Below, piece after piece: positions 1 to 8,395 of a stretch of DNA of 64,000 bases. Source of the DNA: Paraburkholderia silvatlantica. Its GTDB lineage: Bacteria > Pseudomonadota > Gammaproteobacteria > Burkholderiales > Burkholderiaceae. The DNA lies in assembly GCF_003096715.1 (NCBI RefSeq), contig NZ_QEOL01000006.1, positions 248,001 to 312,000 on the forward strand, read 5' to 3'. The translations under genes and the position numbers were made by a program. The first letter of the stretch is position 1. Each line of letters starts with the position of its first letter. The notes under the pieces were generated by a model, which was given only the letters and a program-made list of their open reading frames with translations, was not told where the DNA came from and ran no database searches.

Positions 1-40
1 GTGCCGTGCAGATCGCGTTGAATCGCCGTTCTCCTGGATA

Positions 41-80
41 TTGGGAAGCGTTGTGAAATAATACTATTAATAGCACTTAA
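41..80 (+). promoter_or_regulatory. AT-rich upstream region of dgoD with a palindrome
   Basis: An AT-rich island in otherwise GC-rich DNA lies about 100 bases before the dgoD start. It holds the perfect 10-base palindrome CTATTAATAG (64-73). The island is the natural place for a promoter or for an operator bound by a sugar-acid regulator, but no clear -35/-10 pair can be fixed and the regulator is not in the window. Confidence 0.25.
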
Positions 81-173
81 AGGCGAGTTTGCAGTAGCAT
101 GTGCGCCTGAAGACGTTGCCGCTCGCGCGTGGCGCGAGCGCCGCCCTACCGCTTAAGATCATGGAGACACCGC

Positions 174-1322
174 ATGAAAATCACCAGGCTCGAAACCTTC
201 GTCGTCCCGCCGCGCTGGCTTTTTCTGAAGATCGAAACGGACGAGGGAATCGTCGGCTGGGGCGAGCCGATCGTCGAAGGGCGCGCGCATACGGTGGCCG
301 CCGCCGTCGATGAACTTGCCGACTATCTGATCGGCAAGGATCCGCTCCTCATCGAGGACCACTGGCAGGTGATGTATCGCGCGGGCTTCTACCGCGGCGG
401 CCCGATCTCGATGAGCGCCATTGCGGGCGTCGATCAGGCGCTCTGGGACATCAAGGGCAAGCATCATGGCGTACCCGTGCACGCGCTGCTCGGCGGCCAG
501 GTGCGCGACAGGATCAAGGTGTATTCGTGGATCGGCGGCGACCGCCCGAGCGACGTCGCCAACAACGCGCGCGCCGTGGTCGAACGCGGCTTCAAGGCCG
601 TGAAGATGAACGGCTCGGAAGAACTGCAGATCATCGACACCTTCGACAAGGTCCAGGGCGTCATCAACAACGTCGCGGCCGTGCGCGAGGCCGTGGGCCC
701 GAACGTCGGCATCGGCGTGGACTTCCATGGCCGCGTGCACAAGCCCATGGCCAAGGTGCTCGCGAAGGAACTCGATCCGTTCAAGCTGATGTTCATCGAA
801 GAGCCCGTGCTCTCGGAGAACGTCGAAGCACTGCGCGACATCGTCAACCAGACCAGCACGCCGATCGCGCTGGGCGAACGCCTGTATTCGCGCTGGGATT
901 TCAAGCACATTCTCGCGGGCGGCTACGTGGACATCATCCAGCCCGACGCCTCGCACGCGGGCGGCATCACCGAGTGCCGCAAGATCGCGGCGATGGCCGA
1001 AGCCTATGATGTCGCACTCGCGCTGCATTGCCCGCTCGGCCCCATCGCGCTCGCCACCTGCCTGCAGATCGATGCGGTGAGCTACAACGCATTCATCCAG
1101 GAGCAGAGCCTCGGCATCCACTACAACAAGGGCAACGATCTGCTCGACTACATCAGGAATCCCGAAGTCTTCAAGTACGAAGACGGCTTCGTCTCGATTC
1201 CGCAGGGCCCGGGTCTCGGCATCGACGTGAACGAGGAGAAGGTGCGCGAGATGGCCAGGACCGGTCACCGCTGGCGCAATCCGGTGTGGCGTCACGAAGA
1301 CGGCAGCGTCGCCGAATGGTGA
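174..1322 (+). CDS. dgoD: D-galactonate dehydratase
   Basis: Dehydrates D-galactonate to 2-keto-3-deoxygalactonate in the cytoplasm (De Ley-Doudoroff route). The 382-residue protein is an enolase-superfamily member, with an N-terminal capping domain followed by a TIM barrel. The active-site residues fall at the numbers known for the E. coli enzyme: metal ligands D183, E209 and E235, and catalytic H185 and H285. The ATG at 174 follows GGAGA closely, and an in-frame ATG 45 bases upstream would only add a non-family N-terminus. No other galactonate gene (kinase, aldolase, transporter, DgoR) lies downstream; partners could be before position 1. The assignment is firm at family level, while specificity for galactonate over a related acid sugar is inferred. 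Confidence 0.93.
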   Translation: MKITRLETFVVPPRWLFLKIETDEGIVGWGEPIVEGRAHTVAAAVDELADYLIGKDPLLIEDHWQVMYRAGFYRGGPISMSAIAGVDQALWDIKGKHHGVPVHALLGGQVRDRIKVYSWIGGDRPSDVANNARAVVERGFKAVKMNGSEELQIIDTFDKVQGVINNVAAVREAVGPNVGIGVDFHGRVHKPMAKVLAKELDPFKLMFIEEPVLSENVEALRDIVNQTSTPIALGERLYSRWDFKHILAGGYVDIIQPDASHAGGITECRKIAAMAEAYDVALALHCPLGPIALATCLQIDAVSYNAFIQEQSLGIHYNKGNDLLDYIRNPEVFKYEDGFVSIPQGPGLGIDVNEEKVREMARTGHRWRNPVWRHEDGSVAEW

Positions 1323-1605
1323 TGTGCACATGAACGCCGGTCGCGCGCCGCGCAGCGTATCGTGACGCGCCGGGCGTCGCGTGTTTCGGCGACGCAACGT
1401 TTCGCACGGCTTTGCGCGCCATGGGGCGCGCGCTCGCGAGACGCGCGCACGGCTTATGTCGTTTGCGCACACAGCCAGTTCATGGAGGGCCGCGCCGCGC
1501 AAGGCGCGGCCCTTATCGAACGCACGCGCCGCCAGTAAGCGCCGCCCGCTGGTCTGCTCCTTGCTGAATCCTTTGCAATCCAACCTCGGTGTTGCAAAAG
1601 ATTCC

Positions 1606-1905
1606 ATGGACGCGTCGCTTCCCGACTATCTGATCCGCGAACAAGCCGCAGTCGGCTCGCTCGTCGCCTTCGGCTTCCTGCGCGTGCTTGCCGCCGCCAT
1701 CGCCTTCACGCGCGGCTGGCGCATTCGCTGGGTCGAGTACGCCGCGATCGGCGCCGCGGCGCTGTGGTGCGCGCCGCAACTGATCGCGCTCATCGCCAAT
1801 CCAACGTCCGTGGCCGCGCTCGCGGAACTCGAAGGCAATGCCACGGGCTGCGCCCTCGCCCTCTTCTTCACACCGATCCTGAGTCACCGGCTCGGCTACG
1901 AATAA
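1606..1905 (+). CDS. Small hypothetical membrane protein
   Basis: A 99-residue protein that I do not recognise. About three hydrophobic segments are visible, near residues 15-34, 42-66 and 76-94, with arginines between the first two, so it is probably an inner-membrane protein. The start at ATG 1606 is chosen because the reading frame upstream looks non-coding; no strong ribosome binding site precedes it. It converges on the copD-like gene, whose end lies 18 bases away. It is not clearly part of an operon. No function can be assigned. Confidence 0.55.
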   Translation: MDASLPDYLIREQAAVGSLVAFGFLRVLAAAIAFTRGWRIRWVEYAAIGAAALWCAPQLIALIANPTSVAALAELEGNATGCALALFFTPILSHRLGYE

Positions 1906-1922
1906 GGTGCAGCGACGACGTT

Positions 1923-2849
1923 TCAACCCTGCAACACGTAGGCCGGCACGCTGTGCGCAAGCGCGGCCGCGGTCACGAGCACGCCGATCATCACGATCGC
2001 TTCGAGATGGATCACGTTGACGAAACGGCGCGCCGCCGCTGTCGACGCCGCGCGCCGCAACTCGGGCATCGCCACGAGCCGGTTGAAGCCGCCCATCGCC
2101 AGCGCGAGCGCAACGAGCACAGCCTTGAGCATCAGCACGCGGCCCCACGTGCTGCCGACGATGGCGTCGATCGAGCCGCCGCTGCCGCGCAGCGCGTCGA
2201 ACACGCCCGTCGCGATCACGAAGCCCACCGCGAAGAACGCCACGTTCGAAATCTGGCCCGCGGTGCGGATCAGCACGCCGCGTGCCGTCGATGCGCCGAG
2301 CGCCGGCAGCACGGCAAGTCCCCCCGCCATGACGATGCCGCTCCACGCGCTCGCGCTGAGCAAATGGAGGGTATGCAGCCCGAGCGCGGCCGAGGCGAAG
2401 CCCGCATCGGCGGCATGGCCGAGCCCCGCGCGCCCCGCGGCGACGGCGACGAGCGCAAGCCACAGTACGCCGTCGCGCGCCATGCTCGAAGGCGCGAACG
2501 CGCAGCCGAGCAGCACGAGCGCGCCGACGAACGCGACGGTCCACGCGTGGCCGACGTGCGTTTGCGAGAGCACCGTGCCGACCACGCCGAACGCGCTGGG
2601 CAACGACTCGCCGCTGACCGACGCGCTCTCGTACAGCATCCACATGATGAGCGCGGCGACGAGCACGAATGCCGAGGCGCGCAGCGAGCGTTGCGCACGC
2701 AGCCATGCGAGGCGTGCGGGCGCGACGGCCGTGCGGCCGTCCTTGTCGAGCCACGCGCTGTAGAACGCCGAGCCGAGCGCGAACGCGTAGGCAATGTTGA
2801 CCATGGCCGCCATGGCGACCTGCCCGATCCAGAGCCAGTCAGCTTTCAT
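1923..2849 (-). CDS. CopD family integral membrane protein
   Basis: A 308-residue polytopic membrane protein with roughly eight hydrophobic helices; the C-terminal half matches the CopD/YcnJ domain (PF05425 type) found in copper uptake and resistance proteins. The start MKADWLWIGQ is taken because a longer frame upstream has a non-family, cysteine-rich extension. No copC, copper chaperone or copper-dependent regulator lies next to it, so a copper role is inferred from the family only. The same fold also occurs in proteins with no proven metal role. Confidence 0.8.
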   Translation of the reverse strand: MKADWLWIGQVAMAAMVNIAYAFALGSAFYSAWLDKDGRTAVAPARLAWLRAQRSLRASAFVLVAALIMWMLYESASVSGESLPSAFGVVGTVLSQTHVGHAWTVAFVGALVLLGCAFAPSSMARDGVLWLALVAVAAGRAGLGHAADAGFASAALGLHTLHLLSASAWSGIVMAGGLAVLPALGASTARGVLIRTAGQISNVAFFAVGFVIATGVFDALRGSGGSIDAIVGSTWGRVLMLKAVLVALALAMGGFNRLVAMPELRRAASTAAARRFVNVIHLEAIVMIGVLVTAAALAHSVPAYVLQG

Positions 2850-2971
2850 CGGACCTCGCCCTCCCGCGTGGCGCGGGTCGCACGGACTGCGCGCGAAGTG
2901 GATCGGTCGGCTTGATGCAACGATAGGGAAAGTGCAATTGGAATCATCGAGACAAGTGGCAAGGAAACAAC

Positions 2972-3040
2972 ATGAAAACGGCAACAGCAGCACGCAGACG
3001 CTTCACCTCGCGCGTCCCGCCAGGGTGCCTGCTTCGATAG
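2972..3040 (+). CDS. Possible 22-residue small ORF
   Basis: ATG 2972 is preceded by AAGGA with a 6-base spacer, an almost ideal ribosome binding site, and opens a 22-codon frame starting MKTATAARRRF and ending in TAG. It lies in the 620-base gap between the copD-like gene and the cytochrome genes. The product is basic. It could be a leader peptide, a small protein or chance. Apart from this and the promoter at 3337 I see nothing coding in the gap. Confidence 0.2.
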   Translation: MKTATAARRRFTSRVPPGCLLR

Positions 3041-3336
3041 CCGCCGCGCCGTTCGGTTCAATGCCGGCTCGATGCGGCGTCGACGCGCATTGCATGCGCG
3101 AGCATCGAGCCGGCGCACGAGAGCGCAAGCGGCGGCGGCATGCGCCCGGCATCAGGTCATGCATGCGCCCAGCAGCAAACGGCTCGCCGAGTGTGGCGCG
3201 GGTGCGGGACAACCCCGTGTCACCGATCGGCGAACAGGTGCAGAATCATAACCGGCACCGACGCGACGATCGGCCGCAAGCCTGTCGCGGTGGCGCCTCG
3301 AACGCATCGGAGAGCGCTTGTGGCGCATGTGGCAAA

Positions 3337-3365
3337 TGGTCACTATGAGTTCCCGATGCTAGAAT
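3337..3365 (+). promoter_or_regulatory. Sigma-70 type promoter for the cytochrome c unit
   Basis: TGGTCA (3337-3342) and TAGAAT (3360-3365) are separated by 17 bases and sit about 105 bases before the first cytochrome gene. Four of six and five of six positions match the -35 and -10 consensus. The prediction is from sequence alone. Confidence 0.45.
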
Positions 3366-3471
3366 CTGCTGCGTCGCCGCAGCGCGCCCGGTCTTCTGTT
3401 TTCATCGCGCGCAGCCTGGAAGCCGGGCCGTTCGAAGCCTGGTCAGGTCCACGATAAAGATGGAGTTACGC

Positions 3472-4227
3472 GTGTCCCCAAGACGTATCTTCCGGCCACT
3501 CATTCCGCTCGTCGCGCCTTTGGCAGCAGCACTTTTGCTCGGGACGACCGGCGTTCTCAGCGCGGCACATGCCCAGACGGCGGCCTCCGCGCCGCAGCCC
3601 AAAGCCCCCGACACGATCGCCGCACGCGTGCAGGGCTGCACCGCGTGCCACGGCGCGCATGGGCAGGGCACCGACAACGACTATTTCCCGCGTCTCGCCG
3701 GCAAACCGGCCGAGTACCTGTTCAACCAGCTAATGAACTTCCGCGAGGGGCGCCGCAAGTACCCCCCGATGAATTATCTGGTCACCTATCTCTCCGACGA
3801 CTACCTGCACGAGATCGCGACGTTCTTCTCGCAGCAGCGGCCGCCCTACCCGCCGCCCGCGAAACCTTCGGTCGGCAGCGACACGCTCGCGCGCGGTCAG
3901 CAGATCGTCCTGCACGGCGACACGGCCAGGCAGGTGCCTGCCTGCGCGGCCTGCCACGGTGCGAAGCTTACCGGCATGGAGCCGGCCATTCCGGGTCTGG
4001 TCGGCCTGCACATGGATTACATCAGCGCGCAGATCGGCGCATGGCGCTCGGGCTCGCGCCATGCGAAGGCGCCCGACTGCATGCATGAGATCGCCACGCG
4101 TCTCACCGACGAAGACGTGAACGCGGTTGCGGCCTGGCTCTCCACGCAGAGCGCGCCGCAGAACCCCGTGCCGGCGCCGGCTGGCTCACTCAAGACGCCG
4201 CTTGCCTGCGGCAGCGAACCGCAGTAA
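3472..4227 (+). CDS. Diheme cytochrome c (c4-like)
   Basis: An exported electron carrier of 251 residues. A Sec signal peptide (basic start, hydrophobic 8-29, cleavage likely after AHA-34) is followed by two class I cytochrome domains, each with a CxxCH haem site: CTACH at 56-60 and CAACH at 158-162. This two-domain layout is that of cytochrome c4. GTG 3472 is preferred over ATG 3460 because GGAG (3462-3465) sits 6 bases before the GTG and none precedes the ATG. The triheme cytochrome gene follows after 22 bases. The pair probably passes electrons in the periplasm to a terminal oxidase, which is inference. Confidence 0.88.
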   Translation: MSPRRIFRPLIPLVAPLAAALLLGTTGVLSAAHAQTAASAPQPKAPDTIAARVQGCTACHGAHGQGTDNDYFPRLAGKPAEYLFNQLMNFREGRRKYPPMNYLVTYLSDDYLHEIATFFSQQRPPYPPPAKPSVGSDTLARGQQIVLHGDTARQVPACAACHGAKLTGMEPAIPGLVGLHMDYISAQIGAWRSGSRHAKAPDCMHEIATRLTDEDVNAVAAWLSTQSAPQNPVPAPAGSLKTPLACGSEPQ

Positions 4228-4249
4228 GGCGCCGGGGGAGACAGCCAAT

Positions 4250-5545
4250 ATGAACCGCAAGTCCCTGTTCGCACTTTCCGCCGTCATCGTGGCCGCCGCC
4301 GCGGCCCTCGTACCGGTGCTCTGGTCGGGCACCCACTATCTGCACAATGGCGCCGCGCAGGCCGCAACGCCCGTCGACCAGGCCGATCTCATCAAGAAGG
4401 GCGAGTACCTCGCGCGCGCCGGCGACTGTATCGCCTGCCACACCGTGCGCGGCGGCCAGATGTTCGCGGGCGGCCTGCCGATGGCCACGCCGTTCGGCAC
4501 GCTCTACACGCCCAACATCACGCCCGACGACCAGTACGGCATCGGCAAGTGGAGCGCCGACGACTTCTATCGCGCCATGCACACGGGCCGCTCGAAGGAC
4601 GGCAGCCTGCTCTATCCGGCGTTCCCGTTCGCGAGCTACACCAAGGTCACGCGCGCCGACGCCGACGCGATCTTCGCCTATTTGCGCTCGGTCCCGCCGG
4701 TCAACGTGCCCAGCCGCCCGCACGAACTCAAGTTCCCGTTCAACAACCGCAACCTGCTGATCGGCTGGCGCACGCTGTTCTTCCGCGAGGGCGAATACAA
4801 GCCCGATCCGACCAAGTCGGTCGAATGGAACCGCGGCGCATATCTCGTGGAAGGCCTCGGCCACTGCGGCATGTGCCACACGTCCATCAACGCGGTGGGC
4901 GGCCCGGTCAACTCGGCGGCCTTCGCGGGCGGCCTGATCCCGCTGCAGAACTGGTACGCGCCTTCGCTCACGTCGAGCGAAGGCGGCCTCGGCGACTGGG
5001 ACATCAAGGACATCGCGAGCATCCTGAAGACCGGCGTTTCCGAGCGCGGCGCCGTGTTCGGCCCGATGGCGGATGTGATCCACAACAGCCTGCAATACCT
5101 CTCGGATGACGACATCCACGCGATGGCCTCGTACCTCAAGACCATCCCGCAGAAGAAGGAAGCGCCCGAAACGATGCAGATGGAGACGTCCGAAGCGTTC
5201 GGCGGCGAACTCTTGCAGCAAGGTCAGAAGATCTACCATGACCAGTGTGCGAAGTGCCACGCGGAGAACGGTCTCGGCATGCCGCCGAACTTCCCGCCGC
5301 TTGCGAACAACCAGTCGATCCAGATGCATTCGGCCGTGAACCCGATCCGCATGGTGCTCAACGGCGGCTATCCGCCGAGCACGGGGGGCAATCCGCGCCC
5401 GTACGGCATGCCGCCGTTCGCGCAGTCGCTCTCGAACCAGGAGGTTGCGGCGGTGGTAACGTTCATCCGCATGTCCTGGGGCAACAAGGGCACGCCGGTG
5501 TCCCCGCAGCAAGTCGCAGACCTGCGCTCGTCTCCGCTCGACTGA
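4250..5545 (+). CDS. Triheme cytochrome c, dehydrogenase-subunit type
   Basis: A 431-residue periplasmic cytochrome with an uncleaved or cleaved N-terminal hydrophobic segment (residues 6-26) and three CxxCH haem sites: CIACH 60-64, CGMCH 206-210 and CAKCH 333-337. The size and three-domain layout match the membrane cytochrome subunit of bacterial alcohol, gluconate and sorbitol dehydrogenases. GGGGGAG (4234-4240) sits 9 bases before the ATG. It is cotranscribed with the diheme cytochrome and followed by a terminator. No flavin or PQQ dehydrogenase subunit is present here, so its electron donor is unknown. Confidence 0.88.
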   Translation: MNRKSLFALSAVIVAAAAALVPVLWSGTHYLHNGAAQAATPVDQADLIKKGEYLARAGDCIACHTVRGGQMFAGGLPMATPFGTLYTPNITPDDQYGIGKWSADDFYRAMHTGRSKDGSLLYPAFPFASYTKVTRADADAIFAYLRSVPPVNVPSRPHELKFPFNNRNLLIGWRTLFFREGEYKPDPTKSVEWNRGAYLVEGLGHCGMCHTSINAVGGPVNSAAFAGGLIPLQNWYAPSLTSSEGGLGDWDIKDIASILKTGVSERGAVFGPMADVIHNSLQYLSDDDIHAMASYLKTIPQKKEAPETMQMETSEAFGGELLQQGQKIYHDQCAKCHAENGLGMPPNFPPLANNQSIQMHSAVNPIRMVLNGGYPPSTGGNPRPYGMPPFAQSLSNQEVAAVVTFIRMSWGNKGTPVSPQQVADLRSSPLD

Positions 5546-5578
5546 CGCTCCTTTGTTATAGTGGCGGTTGCCTGATAA

Positions 5579-5620
5579 GGGCGCAGTCCGCGAACGCGCG
5601 GGCTGCGCCCTTCGCTATTT
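5579..5620 (+). terminator. Rho-independent terminator after the cytochrome genes
   Basis: A 14-base-pair stem (GGGCGCAG then TCCGCG, with one G-T wobble) closes on the loop AACG at 5579-5610 and is followed by TTCGCTATTT. The hairpin begins 33 bases after the triheme cytochrome stop codon. Confidence 0.75.
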
Positions 5621-5763
5621 GGCGCCGGGGCCGTATGGTGAAAACGGCTCCGTGGCCCGTCAGGCCTGGTTTTGAACGCTGCGCTCGAGCACGGCGCCGC
5701 ACAGCGGCGGAACACGCTTCCGCCAGCGCGCGTTGCGCTCAAGAAGAACAAGGAGTGGTCGTC

Positions 5764-6384
5764 ATGCACGCCGGTGAGCGTCTGAACAGCATTACTCACC
5801 TCGTGGGCGCGATGTTGTCGGTAGCGGGGCTCGTCTCGCTCGTGACGCTCGCGGCGCTGGATCACGATGCCTGGAAGGTCGTGAGCTTTGCGGTATACGG
5901 GGCGATGTTGTGCGCGCTGTACACGATCTCGACGCTGTATCACGGCGTGCGCGGCATCCGCGTGAAAGCAGTGCTGCAAAAGTGCGACCATGCCGCGATC
6001 TATCTGCTCATCGCGGGCAGCTATACTCCGTTCACGCTGGTGACGCTGCGTGGGCCCTGGGGCTGGTCGCTCTTCGGCGTGAGCTGGGGGCTCGCGGTCC
6101 TTGGCATCGTTCAGGAACTCACGCTCGGGCGGCGCACGAGAGCACTTTCGATGGTGCTCTACGTGGTGATGGGCTGGCTCGCGGTGGTGGCGGTTCGCCC
6201 GCTCGTCGAAGCCTTGCCGGCCGCGGGCACGGCGTGGCTGCTGGCCGGTGGCGTCATTTACAGCGCCGGTATTTATTTTTTCGTCAATGACGAGCGCATC
6301 CGGCACGGACATGGAATCTGGCATCTGTTCGTGCTCGCCGGGAGCGTCTGTCAATTCGTGAGCGTCGCGCGCTACGTCGCGTGA
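5764..6384 (+). CDS. Hemolysin III / PAQR family membrane protein
   Basis: A 206-residue inner-membrane protein with about seven helices, of the bacterial hemolysin III (YqfA/TrhA) branch of the PAQR family. The family's metal-site motifs are visible: ERLNSITH near the N-terminus, S-x3-H in STLYH, the aspartate in KCDHAAIYLL, and H-x3-H in HGIWH near the C-terminus. AAGGAG (5750-5755) lies 8-9 bases before the ATG. The gene is monocistronic, isolated by the terminator upstream. True hemolytic activity is doubtful for this family; a role in membrane lipid homeostasis has been proposed for relatives. Confidence 0.88.
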   Translation: MHAGERLNSITHLVGAMLSVAGLVSLVTLAALDHDAWKVVSFAVYGAMLCALYTISTLYHGVRGIRVKAVLQKCDHAAIYLLIAGSYTPFTLVTLRGPWGWSLFGVSWGLAVLGIVQELTLGRRTRALSMVLYVVMGWLAVVAVRPLVEALPAAGTAWLLAGGVIYSAGIYFFVNDERIRHGHGIWHLFVLAGSVCQFVSVARYVA

Positions 6385-6640
6385 CGCGTCAATGCGAAGA
6401 CATCGTATGGCCGCCGCAGTGTCCGCGGCTGCACGATGCAACTTGACGCCAGACGACGGGTCTCGATAGAGCCGTCCGTTCCATGAAGAAAAAACGCGGC
6501 GCGCGCACTGGCGCGCCGTCCGAACAACGCGAAAAGGCGGCTTCACCGGGCGCATTCGAACCCGGCAACACCGCCTGGCTGCGCAGCGCGCCTTCGGGCC
6601 GCGAAGCGACGCCCGCGCTACTGCAATACAACAGGTGTTT

Positions 6641-8329
6641 ATGTCTTTCGATTCTCTCGGCTTGTCCGAACCGCTCGTCCGCGCAGTCAACGAACTGGGA
6701 TACAGCACGCCCACGCCTATCCAGGCGCAAGCGATTCCCGCCGTGCTCGGCGGCGGCGACCTGCTCGCCGGCGCGCAAACCGGCACCGGCAAAACCGCTG
6801 GCTTCACGCTGCCGATCCTGCAACGCTTGACGGACATGCCGCCGGCAGCGGGTGGCAAACGCGTGGTGCGCGCGCTGATCCTCACGCCCACGCGCGAGCT
6901 CGCCGCGCAGGTCGAAGAGAGCGTGCGCGCCTATGGCAAGTATCTGAAGCTCAAGTCCACAGTGATGTTCGGCGGCGTCGGCATCCATCCGCAGATCGAC
7001 GCGCTCAGGCGCGGCGTGGATATCGTGGTCGCGACGCCGGGTCGCCTGCTCGATCACATGCAGCAAAAGACGATCGATCTTTCGCAGCTCGAAATTCTCG
7101 TGCTCGACGAAGCCGACCGCATGCTCGACATGGGCTTCATCCACGACATCAAGCGCGTGCTCGCGAAGCTCCCGCCCAAGCGCCAGAACCTGCTCTTCTC
7201 GGCCACCTTCGCCGATGAGATCAAGGCGCTCGCCGACAGCCTGCTCGACTCGCCCGCGCTCATCGAAGTCGCGCGCCGCAATACCACGGCCGAAACCGTG
7301 GCGCAGAAGATCCACCCCGTCGACCGCGACCGCAAGCGCGACCTGCTCACGCATCTGATCCGCCAGCACAACTGGTTTCAGGTGCTTGTGTTCACGCGCA
7401 CCAAGCACGGCGCGAACCGCCTCGCCGAACAGCTCACGAAGGACGGCATCAGTGCCCTCGCGATTCACGGCAACAAGAGCCAGTCGGCACGCACGCGCGC
7501 CTTGAGCGAGTTCAAGGACGGCACGCTCCAGGTGCTCGTCGCCACCGACATCGCCGCGCGCGGGATCGATATCGATCAGCTTCCGCATGTCGTCAACTAC
7601 GATCTGCCGAACGTGCCCGAGGACTACGTGCACCGCATCGGCCGCACCGGCCGCGCGGGCGCGACGGGTGAAGCCGTGTCGCTCGTGTGCGTGGACGAGC
7701 ATCAACTGCTCAAGGACATCGAGAAGCTCATCAAGCGCGCGGTGCCCCAGGAGGTCATTGCGGGCTTCGAGCCGGACCCGAACGCGAAGCCTGAGCCGAT
7801 CCAGCGCCGCAGCCAGCCACAAGGCCGCTCGCCGCGCCAGGGGCAAGGCCAGGGCCGCGGTGCGTCGAATGGCGCAAATGGCGCGAATGGCGGCCGCCCC
7901 GCGCAGGCGCGCGAACCGCGCGAACCGCGTGAACCGCGTGAACCGCGTGAACCGCGTGAACCGCGTGAACCGCGTGAGCCGCGTGAGCCGCGCGGCGGTA
8001 GTCGCGAAGGCAACCGGGAAGGCGGCCGTGACAGCAACCGCGCGCATGCAGCCAACGGTGGCGGCAACGGCGGCCAGCGCCCGGCCAAGCCGGCCTCGAA
8101 CGGCAGCGGCGTGCGCACCGCCAAGCCCGTGAAGCAGCAAGGCGCCAATCACGGCGCACAAGGCGCGCGCGGCGAGCATACGCGTCGCGAAAGCCAGCGC
8201 GGCGTTTCGCACGAGAGCGCACTGGGCCGCCCGCAACAACGCAAGCCGCAAGGCAACCCGGGCGCACTGCTCGGCGGCCGCCCAGGCGGCAATTCGCGTC
8301 GCGACGGCAACGGCCAGCGCGATCGCTGA
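6641..8329 (+). CDS. rhlE: DEAD-box RNA helicase RhlE
   Basis: An ATP-dependent RNA helicase of 562 residues, acting in ribosome assembly and RNA turnover. Seen in order: Q motif near 26-29, Walker A AQTGTGKT 45-52, PTREL, DEAD 156-159, SAT 187-189, the second RecA-like domain, and [10 protein letters not shown] 331-340. From about residue 385 on the protein is a long basic, Gly/Asn/Arg-rich tail with nine RxP-type tandem units (see the repeat at 7910). The start [12 protein letters not shown] is the family start, with ACAGG just upstream; a GTG two codons earlier is less likely. The 255 bases upstream hold no gene and may be a long 5' leader. The tail probably binds RNA non-specifically. Confidence 0.95.
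   Translation: MSFDSLGLSEPLVRAVNELGYSTPTPIQAQAIPAVLGGGDLLAGAQTGTGKTAGFTLPILQRLTDMPPAAGGKRVVRALILTPTRELAAQVEESVRAYGKYLKLKSTVMFGGVGIHPQIDALRRGVDIVVATPGRLLDHMQQKTIDLSQLEILVLDEADRMLDMGFIHDIKRVLAKLPPKRQNLLFSATFADEIKALADSLLDSPALIEVARRNTTAETVAQKIHPVDRDRKRDLLTHLIRQHNWFQVLVFTRTKHGANRLAEQLTKDGISALAIHGNKSQSARTRALSEFKDGTLQVLVATDIAARGIDIDQLPHVVNYDLPNVPEDYVHRIGRTGRAGATGEAVSLVCVDEHQLLKDIEKLIKRAVPQEVIAGFEPDPNAKPEPIQRRSQPQGRSPRQGQGQGRGASNGANGANGGRPAQAREPREPREPREPREPREPREPREPREPRGGSREGNREGGRDSNRAHAANGGGNGGQRPAKPASNGSGVRTAKPVKQQGANHGAQGARGEHTRRESQRGVSHESALGRPQQRKPQGNPGALLGGRPGGNSRRDGNGQRDR
7910..7990 (+). repeat. 9-base tandem repeat (9 copies) inside rhlE
   Basis: Nine in-frame copies of a 9-base unit, CGY GAR CCG, encode nine Arg-Glu-Pro triplets (residues 424-450). 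The first two copies read CGCGAACCG, the middle five CGTGAACCG and the last two CGTGAGCCG, a pattern of local duplication. Copy number should vary by slippage without breaking the frame. Confidence 0.95.
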
Positions 8330-8347
8330 TCTTCGCGTCCAGAAACG

Positions 8348-8373
8348 AAAAAGCCCGCTCCAGCGGGCTTTTT
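8348..8373. terminator. Bidirectional terminator between rhlE and the diiron protein gene
   Basis: AAAAAGCCCGCT and AGCGGGCTTTTT form a perfect 12-base-pair stem around the loop CC, with T-runs on both strands. It lies between the converging ends of rhlE (8329) and the minus-strand gene that ends at 8396, and can serve both. Confidence 0.9.
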
Positions 8374-8395
8374 GTTTTCGCGGGCCGATGATGTC

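Noticed and set aside
6541..6580. GGGCGCATTCGAACCCGG as a possible tRNA T-arm
   Set aside because: No acceptor stem, anticodon arm or CCA end can be built around it.
6483..6830. 115-codon frame beginning before rhlE
   Set aside because: Runs out of frame into rhlE and has no ribosome binding site; its first part is more likely the rhlE leader.
7910..7990. Repeat array as a CRISPR
   Set aside because: Units are 9 bases with no spacers and lie in frame inside a coding sequence.
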